Positions 16,134 to 24,699 are shown, numbered from the stretch's first letter. The stretch: DNA of 24,715 nucleotides from Patescibacteria group bacterium (GCA_018829865.1 JAHJTR010000038.1:1-24715); one strand, 5' to 3'. The notes: generated by a model from the letters alone, not told the origin. Numbers and translations are program-made.

Positions 16134-16188
16134 AGCCAAAACAAATGCGTCCTAAAAAGAGCACTATAAACGTTTCAGTCGTATCAAA

Positions 16189-16358
16189 GCCATTACTACC
16201 AAAAACTAGGGGTCCCCGAAAAATGCGAGCGGAAGCCAGCAGACAGTTATGAACGCAGTGAATATCTGACTGCTGAGCTGAGCAGTATTTCATGGGGGGA
16301 GGAGGAGCAATCGGAAATCGAAAGAATTTTTCTCTCTTTGATTGTTGATGCCAACAAG
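16189..16358 (-). repeat. Structured repeat, copy A
   Basis: Farthest of three tandem copies from tRNA-Lys. The inner stem is CAGCAGACAG (16237-16246) with CTGACTGCTG (16266-16275), nine of ten paired. The outer stem CCCCGAAAAAT with ATTTCATGGGG has two mismatches and one wobble, so this copy may be decaying. A third hairpin pairs CAATC with GATTG. It lacks the ~65-base middle hairpin module present in B and C. Confidence 0.8.
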
Positions 16359-16597
16359 GCCATTGCCACCAAAAACCAGGGGTCCCCGCAAAATGCGAGC
16401 GGAAGCCATCAGAAAGTTGTGAGCGTAAGCGAACATCTTTCTGATGAGCTGAGCAGTATTTTGCGGGGGGAGGAGGAAGTCGCGAAACCTGAAGAAGCAT
16501 CCGACGGATGATTCGAAAGGTGAAGCGAAATTCCGACGAGGAGGATCAATCGTAAATCGAAAGAATCCCTCTCTCTTCGATTGTAGACGCCAACAAG
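16359..16597 (-). repeat. Structured repeat, copy B
   Basis: The outer stem CCCCGCAAAAT/ATTTTGCGGGG and the inner stem CATCAGAAAG (16407-16416)/CTTTCTGATG (16437-16446) are both perfect. A second module at 16480-16528 folds symmetrically: TCGC..ACCT..GAA.CATCC, loop gac, GGATG.TTC..AGGT..GCGA. A third pairs CAATC with GATTG. The copy is 239 bases, longer than copy A by the extra module. Confidence 0.85.
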
Positions 16598-16777
16598 GCC
16601 ATTGCCACCAAAAACTAGGGGTCCCCATGAAATGCGAGCGGAAGCCTTCAGAACGCTGTGAGCGTCAGCGAACAGGATTCTGAAGAGCTGAGCAGTATTT
16701 CATGGGGGGAGGAGGAAGTCGCGAAACCTGAAGAAGCATCCGAAGGATGATTCGAAAGGTGAAGCGAACTTCCGACG
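16598..16777 (-). repeat. Structured repeat, copy C, abutting tRNA-Lys
   Basis: The outer stem CCCCATGAAAT/ATTTCATGGGG is perfect but differs from copy B at three consecutive pairs, changed on both arms. The inner stem is CTTCAGAA (16646-16653)/TTCTGAAG (16678-16685), with a further CGCTG/CAGCG inside. The second module at 16719-16767 matches copy B except in its loop (gaa for gac). It ends TCCGACG directly against the CCA end of tRNA-Lys, the same junction as copy D at tRNA-Arg. Confidence 0.85.
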
Positions 16778-16853
16778 TGGTGGGTCAGGCGAGACTCGAA
16801 CTCGCGGCCAATTGCTTAAGAGGCAACTGCTCTACCAACTGAGCTACTGACCC
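16778..16853 (-). tRNA. tRNA-Lys (anticodon CTT)
   Basis: The reverse complement folds with acceptor GGGTCAG/CTGACCC, D arm GCTC/GAGC, anticodon stem GTTGC/GCAAT with loop CTCTTAA (anticodon CTT) and T arm GCGAG-TTCGAGT-CTCGC. The discriminator is A and CCA is encoded. It is followed directly by repeat copy C. Confidence 0.96.
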
Positions 16854-16875
16854 GAAATGTTTTTTTGCAGTGATT

Positions 16876-16905
16876 AAATTAGCATTTACTCATACCTCTT
16901 TGCAA
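16876..16905 (-). promoter_or_regulatory. Putative tRNA-Lys promoter
   Basis: On the minus strand TTGCAA (16905-16900) and TAATTT (16881-16876) are 18 bases apart, placing the start near 16869, about 16 bases before the tRNA. Match to consensus is moderate. Confidence 0.4.
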
Positions 16906-16993
16906 GATCCGGTTATTATTTATAAATGGCATTTTTGTGTGATGTTTGATCTATTGATTCTGTTTTTTTCAATTTCGGCCGGCTAACTCCTAC

Positions 16994-17578
16994 CTACTTA
17001 ACCAAAAAGCTTTTTAGCAGAGTTTTGCCTTTATCCAGCACGATCTCGTCCTCATCGACTGCAGCGGCAAATGTGACAATGTAGGCGATATTGCTATTTA
17101 CGATTATTTTTTGATGATACCTTATTGTGTCTCGCTTGGCATCGACCTTCCCGGTGAACACGAGATAATAAGCCGGCACAACGACTCCGGCTACCGAATT
17201 CTCGATCTGCTCTTGATTCTCCAAACTAAAATTCACCAAATCTTTTTTACTCTTATTTAAGACTTGCTTGCCATATTCAACAACATCAACCGGGGCGGGT
17301 AACTCTGTTTTAAGAATAACCACATTTGCGATCGGCAGTTTATCTTTTAGATTATTACGAATCGCAATTTGGGTTTCAGGCGCAAAACCCTCAGGGAGAT
17401 TTTTTTTCTCGGTAATTTCCCAATCCAGATAATGAATAAAATTGAACTCATCTGAGGTATAGATTTTATAGTTGGGCGGAATTTGAGCTACGTCAACGCT
17501 CGGCTCACCGATACCCAAACATCCCGTTAACATTAGTTGACTGCTTAAAACAAGCAGAATAACGATTTTTTTAATCAT
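16994..17578 (-). CDS. Lipoprotein, PsbP/DcrB-like fold, 194 aa
   Basis: The N-terminus MIKKIVILLVLSSQLMLTGC is a clear lipoprotein signal with lipobox L-T-G-C and the lipidated cysteine at residue 20. I therefore prefer the ATG at 17578 over an in-frame start 19 codons upstream, which would bury the signal. The rest (YTSDEFNFIHYLDWEITE, ANVVILKTELPAPVDVVEYG, AGVVVPAYYLVFTGK, YHQKIIVNSNIAYIVTFAAA) has the strand pattern of PsbP/DUF1795-type small domains: an opening 'F.f.yp..W' and a late 'k....g..Yvvtf.a'. Function unknown; membrane-attached on the outer face. It is divergent from the RimK-like gene, with a CIRCE-like site between. Confidence 0.85.
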   Translation of the reverse strand: MIKKIVILLVLSSQLMLTGCLGIGEPSVDVAQIPPNYKIYTSDEFNFIHYLDWEITEKKNLPEGFAPETQIAIRNNLKDKLPIANVVILKTELPAPVDVVEYGKQVLNKSKKDLVNFSLENQEQIENSVAGVVVPAYYLVFTGKVDAKRDTIRYHQKIIVNSNIAYIVTFAAAVDEDEIVLDKGKTLLKSFLVK

Positions 17579-17694
17579 TGTTTTTTGTTTATTTTTGTTG
17601 CAAAAATTATACCCGTTATATCGAAAATTAACCACTCTCGTGTTTTAGGAATTGATGAATTGGTTTTTTTTGAGATGGAGTTGTGCCTCTTATG

Positions 17695-17721
17695 TTGGCA
17701 CTCTCAGTCTTAGAGTGCCAA
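17695..17721. promoter_or_regulatory. CIRCE-like HrcA operator
   Basis: TTGGCACTC at 17695-17703, nine bases, then GAGTGCCAA at 17713-17721: a perfect 9-9-9 inverted repeat. The CIRCE consensus is TTAGCACTC-N9-GAGTGCTAA, so only the third pair differs (A:T to G:C) and it changes on both arms. It lies 117 bases before the lipoprotein start and 126 before the RimK-like start. Minus-strand TATAGT (17750-17745) would put the operator about 20 bases downstream of a start site for the lipoprotein; a weak plus-strand promoter (TTGAGA 17670, TATGTT 17691) would do so for the ligase. No groES/groEL or hrcA gene is in the window. Confidence 0.75.
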
Positions 17722-17847
17722 TACATCCGTTTCGACTTCTTATCACTATACCATAATTTCACTCTAAAAGATAGAGCTTTTGCTTTTGTTTTTGCGGCTT
17801 ATGACTAAAATCAAAGGCGCAAAAAATATTCAATAAAAAGGACACAA

Positions 17848-18780
17848 ATGAAACTTTGTCTTTTATCTTTTATACGGAACAAAAACGTGGCAGCGCGCAA
17901 GACGAATGATGATGAAAAATTGATCATGGATGCCGCACGCAGAATGGGGCACAAGATTACTTTGATCAGGGCTGAAAAATGCCATACATATTGTGGACAT
18001 AGACAACTCCAGGTTTTTTATAATAATAAGCCGTTTCCGAAATTCGATGCGATAATCCCCAGGGTCTCAGCGCTTGGCAAGGTTCATCTTGAATGCATTA
18101 TGATGAAACATCTTGAGCTTTTGGGTCACACTTTGGTTAACCGGTATTATCCATGTATCAATGCAAAAAATAAGCTACGTACTTTAGAGAAAATGGTTTT
18201 AAATAATATACTTGTACCTAAAACTATTTCTGTGACTAGGAATGAATATCTTGATGAGGCTATTACGAGAGTTGGCGGTGTTCCAGTTGTTTTGAAAACG
18301 CCTTTTGGTTCGCTTGGCGTTGGGGTCGCTATTGTTGAGAGTAAGCGATCTCTTCAGTCATCCTTGGATATTTTTTGGGGTTCATCAGGCACTAGGCATA
18401 TGCTGATTCAAGAATATATTAAGGAGTCGAATGGCAAAGATATTAGGGTTTTTGTTGTAGGAGGTAAAATTGTAGCCGCGATGGAGCGTACCGCTCAAGA
18501 AGGGGACTTTAGGTCCAATATTAATGCAGGGGGCGCAGGTGCAACTGTTGAATTAACTTATGAGGAAAAGAAAATGGCATTGAAGGCGACAAAAGTGATG
18601 AAGTTGCAAATTTCCGGTGTTGATATTTTGCGATCTGATAAAGGACCTCTGATAATGGAAGTTAATTGCAATCCAGGGCTTAAAGGTATTACTGAAGTGA
18701 CGGGACTTGACATCGGAGGCGAGATTGTTAAATTTGCTGTGGGTTTTGCAAAAAGACAAAAGGCCATCAGGAAAAAATAG
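17848..18780 (+). CDS. RimK-like ATP-grasp ligase, 310 aa
   Basis: ATP-grasp enzyme of the RimK family, which joins amino acids (glutamate in E. coli RimK, acting on ribosomal protein S6) to a carboxylate through an acyl phosphate. The N-terminal domain (1-105) is RimK-like. ATP-binding features are K150 in VVLKTPFGSLGVGV, the QEYIKES hinge at 188-194, and GKDIRVFVVGGKIVAAM from 196. Metal ligands are in the segment GVDILRSDKGPLIMEVNCNP (E271, N273), followed by the family hallmark PGLKGI at 276-281. The length matches RimK (about 300). AAGGA lies seven bases before the ATG, one of the few clear Shine-Dalgarno sites here. The substrate cannot be fixed from sequence; S6, a peptide or a cofactor tail are possible. 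The MEMO-like gene follows after 63 bases. Confidence 0.9.
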   Translation: MKLCLLSFIRNKNVAARKTNDDEKLIMDAARRMGHKITLIRAEKCHTYCGHRQLQVFYNNKPFPKFDAIIPRVSALGKVHLECIMMKHLELLGHTLVNRYYPCINAKNKLRTLEKMVLNNILVPKTISVTRNEYLDEAITRVGGVPVVLKTPFGSLGVGVAIVESKRSLQSSLDIFWGSSGTRHMLIQEYIKESNGKDIRVFVVGGKIVAAMERTAQEGDFRSNINAGGAGATVELTYEEKKMALKATKVMKLQISGVDILRSDKGPLIMEVNCNPGLKGITEVTGLDIGGEIVKFAVGFAKRQKAIRKK

Positions 18781-18843
18781 TAAAATATGAAGGGGATATT
18801 GCACATATAGGAAATCATTAAATAATTTTAACGCATAAGTGTT

Positions 18844-19647
18844 ATGAGCCTGAATTATGGAGTGATTGTACCTCACCCTCCGATTATGGTGCCGAGTGTC
18901 GGGGGCAGGGAAGGGATTGGGCCTATTGAAAAAACAGTGAATTCCATGCTGAAGATTTCGAGGAAAATCGCTGAGATTAAGCCTGATTTAATTATAACGA
19001 TTTCGCCTCATGGTTTGATAATGCCGGATAGTATTAGTGTAAGAGTTCCACACAGCGGAGTTGTTAGTGGTTCGCTGGCTGAGTTTGGAGATGAGAATGT
19101 GGGGCTTGAAAAGAAGATCGATCGTAAGTTTATTGAAAACCTCATTAATCATTGTGCGGGGTCGGGGATCAAGCTGGTTGGAACCGATGATGAATATTTG
19201 GATCATGGCGTGATTGCTCCCATGTCATATATTGATGCGGCGATGAGTAACGATTACAAGATTGTGACATTAAATATAACGCTTGGCGGTCTTGAGCATC
19301 ATTATAATTTTGGCAAGATTTTGCGGGGAGTTTGTGAGGCTGATGATCGTAAAATTGTGTTTGTTGCGTCAGGAGATTTATCGCATTGCCTCACCAAAAA
19401 GGCACCGGTTGAATACAATGCCGAGGGGCCGAAATTTGATAAAAAATTGGTCGAATATTTGCAAAAAGGGGAGACTGCCAGAATAATTTATATGGATCCT
19501 TTTTGGCTGGATGAGGTGGCGGAATGTGGGCTTAGAAGTATTGTTACGATGATGGGTGCAATGGATAAAAAGAGTGCTGACTGTAATATTTTGTCGTATG
19601 AAGGCCCTTATGGTGTTGGGTATTTGGTTGCTGAATATGAGATGTAG
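18844..19647 (+). CDS. amrB: AmmeMemoRadiSam system protein B (MEMO1/LigB-like)
   Basis: A 267-residue member of the class III extradiol dioxygenase/MEMO superfamily. Conserved metal-site positions are visible: PHPPIMVP (H11), SPHG (H56), DHGVIAPM (D120-H121) and ASGDLSH (D178, H181). Length and order match the family. In other genomes this protein travels with an AMMECR1 protein and a radical-SAM enzyme; the system's role remains poorly defined and is linked to radical modification chemistry. Here the AMMECR1 gene lies 190 bases downstream on the same strand; the radical-SAM partner is not in the window. The ATG at 18844 gives the expected start; no Shine-Dalgarno is apparent. Confidence 0.9.
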   Translation: MSLNYGVIVPHPPIMVPSVGGREGIGPIEKTVNSMLKISRKIAEIKPDLIITISPHGLIMPDSISVRVPHSGVVSGSLAEFGDENVGLEKKIDRKFIENLINHCAGSGIKLVGTDDEYLDHGVIAPMSYIDAAMSNDYKIVTLNITLGGLEHHYNFGKILRGVCEADDRKIVFVASGDLSHCLTKKAPVEYNAEGPKFDKKLVEYLQKGETARIIYMDPFWLDEVAECGLRSIVTMMGAMDKKSADCNILSYEGPYGVGYLVAEYEM

Positions 19648-19717
19648 CGATTTTGATTGGATGGGGTGATGTAATTGATATTATACTGGGCCGGGTTAAA
19701 GATTTTTTTGGGCTAAA

Positions 19718-19746
19718 GGAGCCCGATGCAATCGCGCTCCAACTTT
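19718..19746. repeat. Small hairpin repeat, copy 1
   Basis: GGAGCCCGATGCAATCGCGCTCC folds with GGAGC/GCTCC and CGAT/ATCG around a gca loop, followed by AACTTT. Read on the minus strand it starts AAAGTTGGAGC, the same opening as the copies at 24585 and 24661. Upstream, GGGCT/AGCCC (19710-19724) with T-run on the minus strand overlaps and could form an alternative terminator. The remainder of 19648-19837 holds no gene I can see. Confidence 0.6.
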
Positions 19747-19837
19747 CGGTCTTCTGATTGCGCTTAAACTTCCGGGATTGTAATCTATTGTGTTTGTTAT
19801 TTGGATCAGGTGCGTTTAACTCCTAACAAAATATAAA

Positions 19838-20353
19838 ATGCATAAATATTGCCGGTTGGCTCTGGATTCTATTGAATATTATTTGCAACATAATGATTAT
19901 TTGGAGACGCCAAAAGGGCTACCTGATGGGGCTTACAAAAAACGGGCCGGAGTTTTTACTTCTCTTCATTTAAAAAATGACCATAGCTTGAGAGGGTGCA
20001 TTGGCACTTTTGCGCCTACTAAAGAGAATATTGCTGAGGAGATCATTTATAATGCCGTTATGGCTGCGCTTGAAGATCCTCGATTTGCTCCTGTTGCATT
20101 GGGAGAGCTTAAGAATTTGGAGGTTTCTGTTGATGTTTTGCAGGCTCCGGAGGATTGTAAAAAGGAGGATTTGGATCCGCGGAAATATGGGGTGATTGTA
20201 ACTAAGGATAAACGTAAGGGGTTATTGCTGCCTGACCTGCCGGGAATAGATGATGTCGAGCAGCAGATTACGATTGCGTCCGGCAAGGGAGGGATTGATT
20301 ATCCCCGTGAGGATTTTAGAATACAGAGGTTTATGGTGGAGAGGTATATTTGA
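19838..20353 (+). CDS. amrA: AmmeMemoRadiSam system protein A (AMMECR1 domain)
   Basis: A 171-residue single-domain AMMECR1 protein. The family signature LRGCIGTF is at 51-58, followed by DPRFAPV at 80-86 and ELKNLEVSVDVL at 90-101. The C-terminus (DVEQQITIASGKGGI) is also typical. AMMECR1 proteins are conserved in bacteria, archaea and eukaryotes without a settled biochemical activity. Pairing with the MEMO-like gene upstream supports the AmmeMemoRadiSam assignment. The TGA stop at the normal family end argues against UGA recoding to glycine here. A terminator-like hairpin follows within 15 bases. Confidence 0.92.
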   Translation: MHKYCRLALDSIEYYLQHNDYLETPKGLPDGAYKKRAGVFTSLHLKNDHSLRGCIGTFAPTKENIAEEIIYNAVMAALEDPRFAPVALGELKNLEVSVDVLQAPEDCKKEDLDPRKYGVIVTKDKRKGLLLPDLPGIDDVEQQITIASGKGGIDYPREDFRIQRFMVERYI

Positions 20354-20362
20354 GGGGTTTTA

Positions 20363-20392
20363 AAAAAGGACTCCCATTTGGAAGCCCCTTTT
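20363..20392. terminator. Terminator between amrA and clpP
   Basis: AAAAGG(a)CTCC pairs imperfectly with GGAAG-CCCCTTTT around a short loop, between convergent genes that end 62 bases apart. Its A/T ends suit both strands. Confidence 0.6.
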
Positions 20393-20415
20393 ATTGTATT
20401 TGTGTCTGCGTCGAT

Positions 20416-21051
20416 TTATGCCGTCGGTCTCTTATTGATTATGCGATCAACAAGACCGTATTTTACGGCGTCCTCTGCGGATAAGAAGTTGTCTCTATCC
20501 GTATCTTTTTCCACTTGAGCCATTTTTTGGCCGGAATGCTTGGCGATAATATCGTTAAGTCTTTTTTTTGTTTTCAGAATGTGGTTGGCGTGAATTGCGA
20601 TATCTGAGGCTTGACCTTCAACACCACCAAGAGGTTGGTGAATCATTACCTCTGCATTCGGCAGGCAAAATCGCTTTCCTTTTGCACCCGCTGTGAGCAA
20701 AACGGCTCCCATGCTTGCTGCCATCCCGATGCAAACTGTGCAGACATCGGCTTGAATATATTGCATTGTGTCGTAAATGGCTAAACCGGCAGTAACATGA
20801 CCTCCGGGACTATGAATGTACATAGTTATATCTTTCTTGGGGTTTTCTTTCTCCAAAAATAATAATTGCGCGATAATCGCATTTGCTACTCCGCTATCAA
20901 TAGCCGTACCTAAAAAAATAATTCGATCTTTAAGTAGCCGTGAATAGATATCATAGGCGCGCTCGCCATCGTGACTTTTTTCGATTACTGTGGGAATCGT
21001 GTAGCTGCCGTTGGCGCTGGGGGCGATTCCTGAATTTTGAGTGTTTTGCAT
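20416..21051 (-). CDS. clpP: ATP-dependent Clp protease proteolytic subunit
   Basis: Serine protease that assembles into tetradecamers and degrades proteins delivered by ClpX/ClpA/ClpC-type unfoldases. From the ATG at 21051 (211 residues), IPTVIEKSHDGERAYDIYSRLLKDRIIFLG matches the family N-terminus from residue 19. The triad is complete: S113 in GMAASMGA, H138 in MIHQPLGG and D187 in DTDRDNF. An in-frame start 32 codons upstream would add a tail not seen in ClpP, so I prefer 21051. The ~18-residue extension before IPTV (NTQNSGIAPSANGSYT) may be a propeptide. No unfoldase gene is adjacent. Confidence 0.97.
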   Translation of the reverse strand: MQNTQNSGIAPSANGSYTIPTVIEKSHDGERAYDIYSRLLKDRIIFLGTAIDSGVANAIIAQLLFLEKENPKKDITMYIHSPGGHVTAGLAIYDTMQYIQADVCTVCIGMAASMGAVLLTAGAKGKRFCLPNAEVMIHQPLGGVEGQASDIAIHANHILKTKKRLNDIIAKHSGQKMAQVEKDTDRDNFLSAEDAVKYGLVDRIINKRPTA

Positions 21052-21140
21052 ATTTTTTATATTAATTGTTTTGTTTGGATTTATTAGGTTCTTATGCGTA
21101 ATTGTAGCATAATTTGAGCCTTTTTTTAAGACTTGAGAGC

Positions 21141-21168
21141 TTGACACGGATATAAAATATTCTAAATT
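21141..21168 (+). promoter_or_regulatory. Putative upstream rRNA promoter P1
   Basis: TTGACA at 21141-21146 and TAAATT at 21163-21168, 16 bases apart. The -10 hexamer is identical to that of the nearer promoter at 21350, which suggests a tandem pair. No gene other than 16S follows on this strand. The stretch from 21179 to 21349 holds nothing else I can identify. Confidence 0.45.
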
Positions 21169-21349
21169 TATAAAGGGGGAATAAGAGACTGATTGTATAA
21201 TTAGGGCTAAGGGCGGGGAGTTGATGCCGGTGTGTGTTTTGGCTGGACGATGGTTATTTTATAATGGGTTGTTTTTGTGCTGAAGAGGGGTCAGTAATCT
21301 CCTTAAAAAACCCGGAATTTAATAGGTTATAAAAAAAGACTTAAAATCC

Positions 21350-21378
21350 TTGACATCCTAATTAAGTTTAAGTAAATT
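21350..21378 (+). promoter_or_regulatory. 16S rRNA promoter P2
   Basis: TTGACA at 21350-21355 and TAAATT at 21373-21378 with a 17-base spacer. The start would be near 21385, giving a leader of about 137 bases before mature 16S. Confidence 0.75.
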
Positions 21379-21430
21379 GTCGTTACGTTTTGCAATAAAT
21401 GGCGAAGCAAATTGAGATTGCGAGAGCAGA

Positions 21431-21439
21431 ACTTTAACA
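21431..21439 (+). promoter_or_regulatory. boxA-like antitermination site in the rRNA leader
   Basis: ACTTTAACA followed by ATCTG closely resembles the rrn boxA core (TGCTCTTTAACA), placed between promoter and 16S as in other rRNA operons. It would recruit Nus factors; seen by sequence match only. Confidence 0.55.
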
Positions 21440-21445
21440 ATCTGG

Positions 21446-23096
<1,651 letters not shown>

Positions 23097-23234
23097 TTAG
23101 AGTGTTAAAGATAACAGGCAAGAGCCTCGATTTAATTATTGGGGTTTTTTGTATTACGTCTGATAATGCTGAAAATAATATTTGCCCATTGTATTTTGCG
23201 GCGTATATTGGCTTTAGTCATTTATTTGAAATAT

Positions 23235-23924
23235 ATGTCGAGCGGATTCAGTAAGAAAGTAAAAGAGGAACTTTTTTTTAAGAATGGCAGATGTTGTGCT
23301 ATATGTAAAAAACTTTGTGGTACCAATATTGAGGCTCATCATATAGAAATGAAAAAGAATGGTGGCAAAAATACGATAGAGAATGCTATATCTCTGTGTT
23401 TCGACTGCCATGCTGAAGCGGGTTTTAGCAATAAGGATCACCCAAAGGGCAATATGTATGGAGAGGGTGAGCTTAAAAAACATAAACTATACTGGGAGAA
23501 TTTTTGCATGAAAAATCCAGGGAAAATTAGTTGTGCAAACTTAGAAAGAAAGGAGAATGTCATTGATAATTTTTTAGTTGAAATAGAGCTTAACAAAAGA
23601 ATGATTAATAGTTGTCTACAAAGAGAAAAGGATAGACCAGCGTCTAAAAGCAATTTGATGGGTAAATGCGTTGATAGATGTTTTGACAAATTATTAGCTG
23701 CTGGACTGTTAAATATATTACCTGAGATAATTAGGATCAATATACTGGATACTTATAATTTGTTTAGAAGAATCAATAGTCTTTGTGAGACTCTTTCTGG
23801 TGAATCCAGAAAAGGTCCGGTGAATGACGATATTAGAATTACTATGAATGAAGCAGCCGAAATGGCAGGAGTTCTAGTGGAGGAAATTAATAATTGGTGG
23901 AGCCTAAGGGAGTCGAACCCTTGA
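23235..23924 (+). CDS. HNH endonuclease in the rRNA spacer
   Basis: A 229-residue protein with an N-terminal HNH nuclease domain (about 17-65): C21-x2-C24, H35-H36 in EAHHIEM, N50 in ENAI, and C55-x2-C58-H59 in LCFDCHAEAG. This zinc-stabilised form occurs in restriction and homing-type nucleases. Residues 70-229 are helical and unrecognised. I chose the ATG at 23235 (MSSGFSKKVKEEL); upstream in-frame codons from 23139 give a hydrophobic run unlike the family. The last codons (WWSLRESNP, TGA) are read antisense through the 3' end of tRNA-Ala, so the coding tail overlaps that tRNA by 30 bases. Its position between 16S and tRNA-Ala suggests a mobile nuclease gene in the spacer. Confidence 0.8.
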   Translation: MSSGFSKKVKEELFFKNGRCCAICKKLCGTNIEAHHIEMKKNGGKNTIENAISLCFDCHAEAGFSNKDHPKGNMYGEGELKKHKLYWENFCMKNPGKISCANLERKENVIDNFLVEIELNKRMINSCLQREKDRPASKSNLMGKCVDRCFDKLLAAGLLNILPEIIRINILDTYNLFRRINSLCETLSGESRKGPVNDDIRITMNEAAEMAGVLVEEINNWWSLRESNP

Positions 23925-23971
23925 CCTCCTGCGTGCAAAGCAGGCGCTCTAGCCAACTGAGCTAAGGCCCC
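23895..23971 (-). tRNA. tRNA-Ala (anticodon TGC)
   Basis: The reverse complement folds with acceptor GGGGCCT/AGGCTCC (one G-T pair), anticodon stem CCTGC/GCAGG, loop TTTGCAC (anticodon TGC) and T arm AAGGG-TTCGACT-CCCTT. The discriminator is A and CCA is encoded. It is on the strand opposite to 16S. The HNH gene's stop codon lies inside it on the other strand. Confidence 0.96.
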
Positions 23972-23996
23972 ACGTTGTGATCTTGGCTAATGTTTT

Positions 23997-24093
23997 GCGA
24001 ACTTGGTTGGTTCGCTTCGCTCTAATACTAGTATCTGTAGTGGAGCTTTTCGTCGCCGTTGAGGCGACGGGTGAAAATTTCTTTGAAATTTTC
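23997..24093. other. Three hairpins between tRNA-Ala and tRNA-Ile
   Basis: GCGAAC/GTTCGC (23997-24015), CGTCGCC/GGCGACG (24051-24069) and GAAAATTT/AAATTTTC (24073-24093) lie in the 124-base gap. None has a T-run on the minus strand, so they look more like processing or spacing structures than terminators. Confidence 0.55.
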
Positions 24094-24095
24094 AA

Positions 24096-24172
24096 TGGTG
24101 GGCGAGGGAGGACTTGAACCTCCGACCTCATCGTTATCAGCGATGCGCTCTAACCACCTGAGCTACTCGCCC
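24096..24172 (-). tRNA. tRNA-Ile (anticodon GAT)
   Basis: The reverse complement folds with acceptor GGGCGAG/CTCGCCC, anticodon stem CATCG/CGATG, loop CTGATAA (anticodon GAT) and T arm GGAGG-TTCAAGT-CCTCC. The discriminator is A and CCA is encoded. In transcription order Ile precedes Ala, the order found in classical 16S-23S spacers, but the pair points toward 16S on the opposite strand. Confidence 0.96.
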
Positions 24173-24403
24173 GTGCCGAATTTTTAAAAGCTCATGAAGT
24201 ATATGAAAAATGATTGAGTAAGTCAAAATAAAAAAATCTGAATATTGATGAATTTGTTTTTTTGGGCATAATGATTCGATGCGTACTTTTCCCCGGGGAT
24301 TTCTCGTTAACTGTTTTATGGGGATAGCTGAAATTCATCGGAATGCTGGTGGGTGAGGTTGCTCGCGCATTGTTGGAGGCTAGGCTGTTTGGGTTGCTAC
24401 AGT

Positions 24404-24537
24404 ATTGGAAAGCAAGATTGTTTGCGTTTTAGCGACCGGGCTTGGTGGTGGCTGGGTTGCCGGGGGGATAAAGGATTGGAAAGCTAACTTGTTTGCGTTT
24501 TAATGACTGGGCTTGGTGGAGGTCGGGCTGCCGGGGC
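24404..24537 (+). repeat. Tandem duplication, 71-bp period
   Basis: ATTGGAAAGC...TTGTTTGCGTTTTA...GGGCTTGGTGG...GCCGGGG occurs at 24404-24466 and again from 24475 to 24537, with about ten differences. The stretch 24177-24715 is otherwise gene-free: G-rich and low-complexity, containing this duplication and the small hairpin repeats. Confidence 0.7.
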
Positions 24538-24584
24538 TGCCAAAGTATAGGGATCCAACAGCAGGAGTTGGAGTATGGCTACCC

Positions 24585-24614
24585 AAAGTTGGAGCAGGGC
24601 TACAGCCCTGCTTC
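24585..24614 (+). repeat. Small hairpin repeat, copy 2
   Basis: AAAGTTGGAGCAGGGCTACAGCCCTGCTTC (given in two parts: opening AAAGTTGG, then the hairpin). The stem AGCAGGGCT/AGCCCTGCT is a perfect 9 bp with a two-base gap. The opening matches copies 1 and 3. Confidence 0.65.
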
Positions 24615-24660
24615 AGAGCAGCAGACACAATCGGTGAAGCGGGAGCATGGCCAGAGCCAA

Positions 24661-24690
24661 AAAGTTGGAGCAGGATTGTATCCTGGTTCT
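24661..24690 (+). repeat. Small hairpin repeat, copy 3
   Basis: AAAGTTGGAGC opens the unit; CAGGAT pairs with ATCCTG around tgt, then GTTCTTTT. It has the same frame as copy 2 with a changed stem in which both arms differ (GGGCT/AGCCC becomes GGAT/ATCC). Confidence 0.6.
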
Positions 24691-24699
24691 TTTAAAGAA

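Noticed and set aside
16108..16628. Two overlapping proline-rich minus-strand frames (PPPPAKYCSA, GTPGFWWQWPCW)
   Set aside because: They are translations of the structured repeat copies; the repeating peptide comes from the DNA repeat, and arm changes follow pairing rather than codons.
20341..20353. UGA read as glycine, as in Gracilibacteria/Absconditabacteria
   Set aside because: The AMMECR1 protein ends at TGA at its usual family length, with a hairpin following; nothing in the window needs recoding.
20416..21147. Longer ClpP start at 21147
   Set aside because: The extra 32 residues have no family counterpart; the ATG at 21051 gives a near-standard length.
23139..23234. N-terminal hydrophobic extension of the HNH protein
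   Set aside because: Unlike HNH proteins; it reads through the AT-rich sequence just after the 16S processing stem, and MSSGFSKK at 23235 is a better start.
24513..24695. Plus-strand frame of 60 codons near the end
   Set aside because: It lies across the hairpin repeats and the duplicated G-rich segment and resembles no protein.
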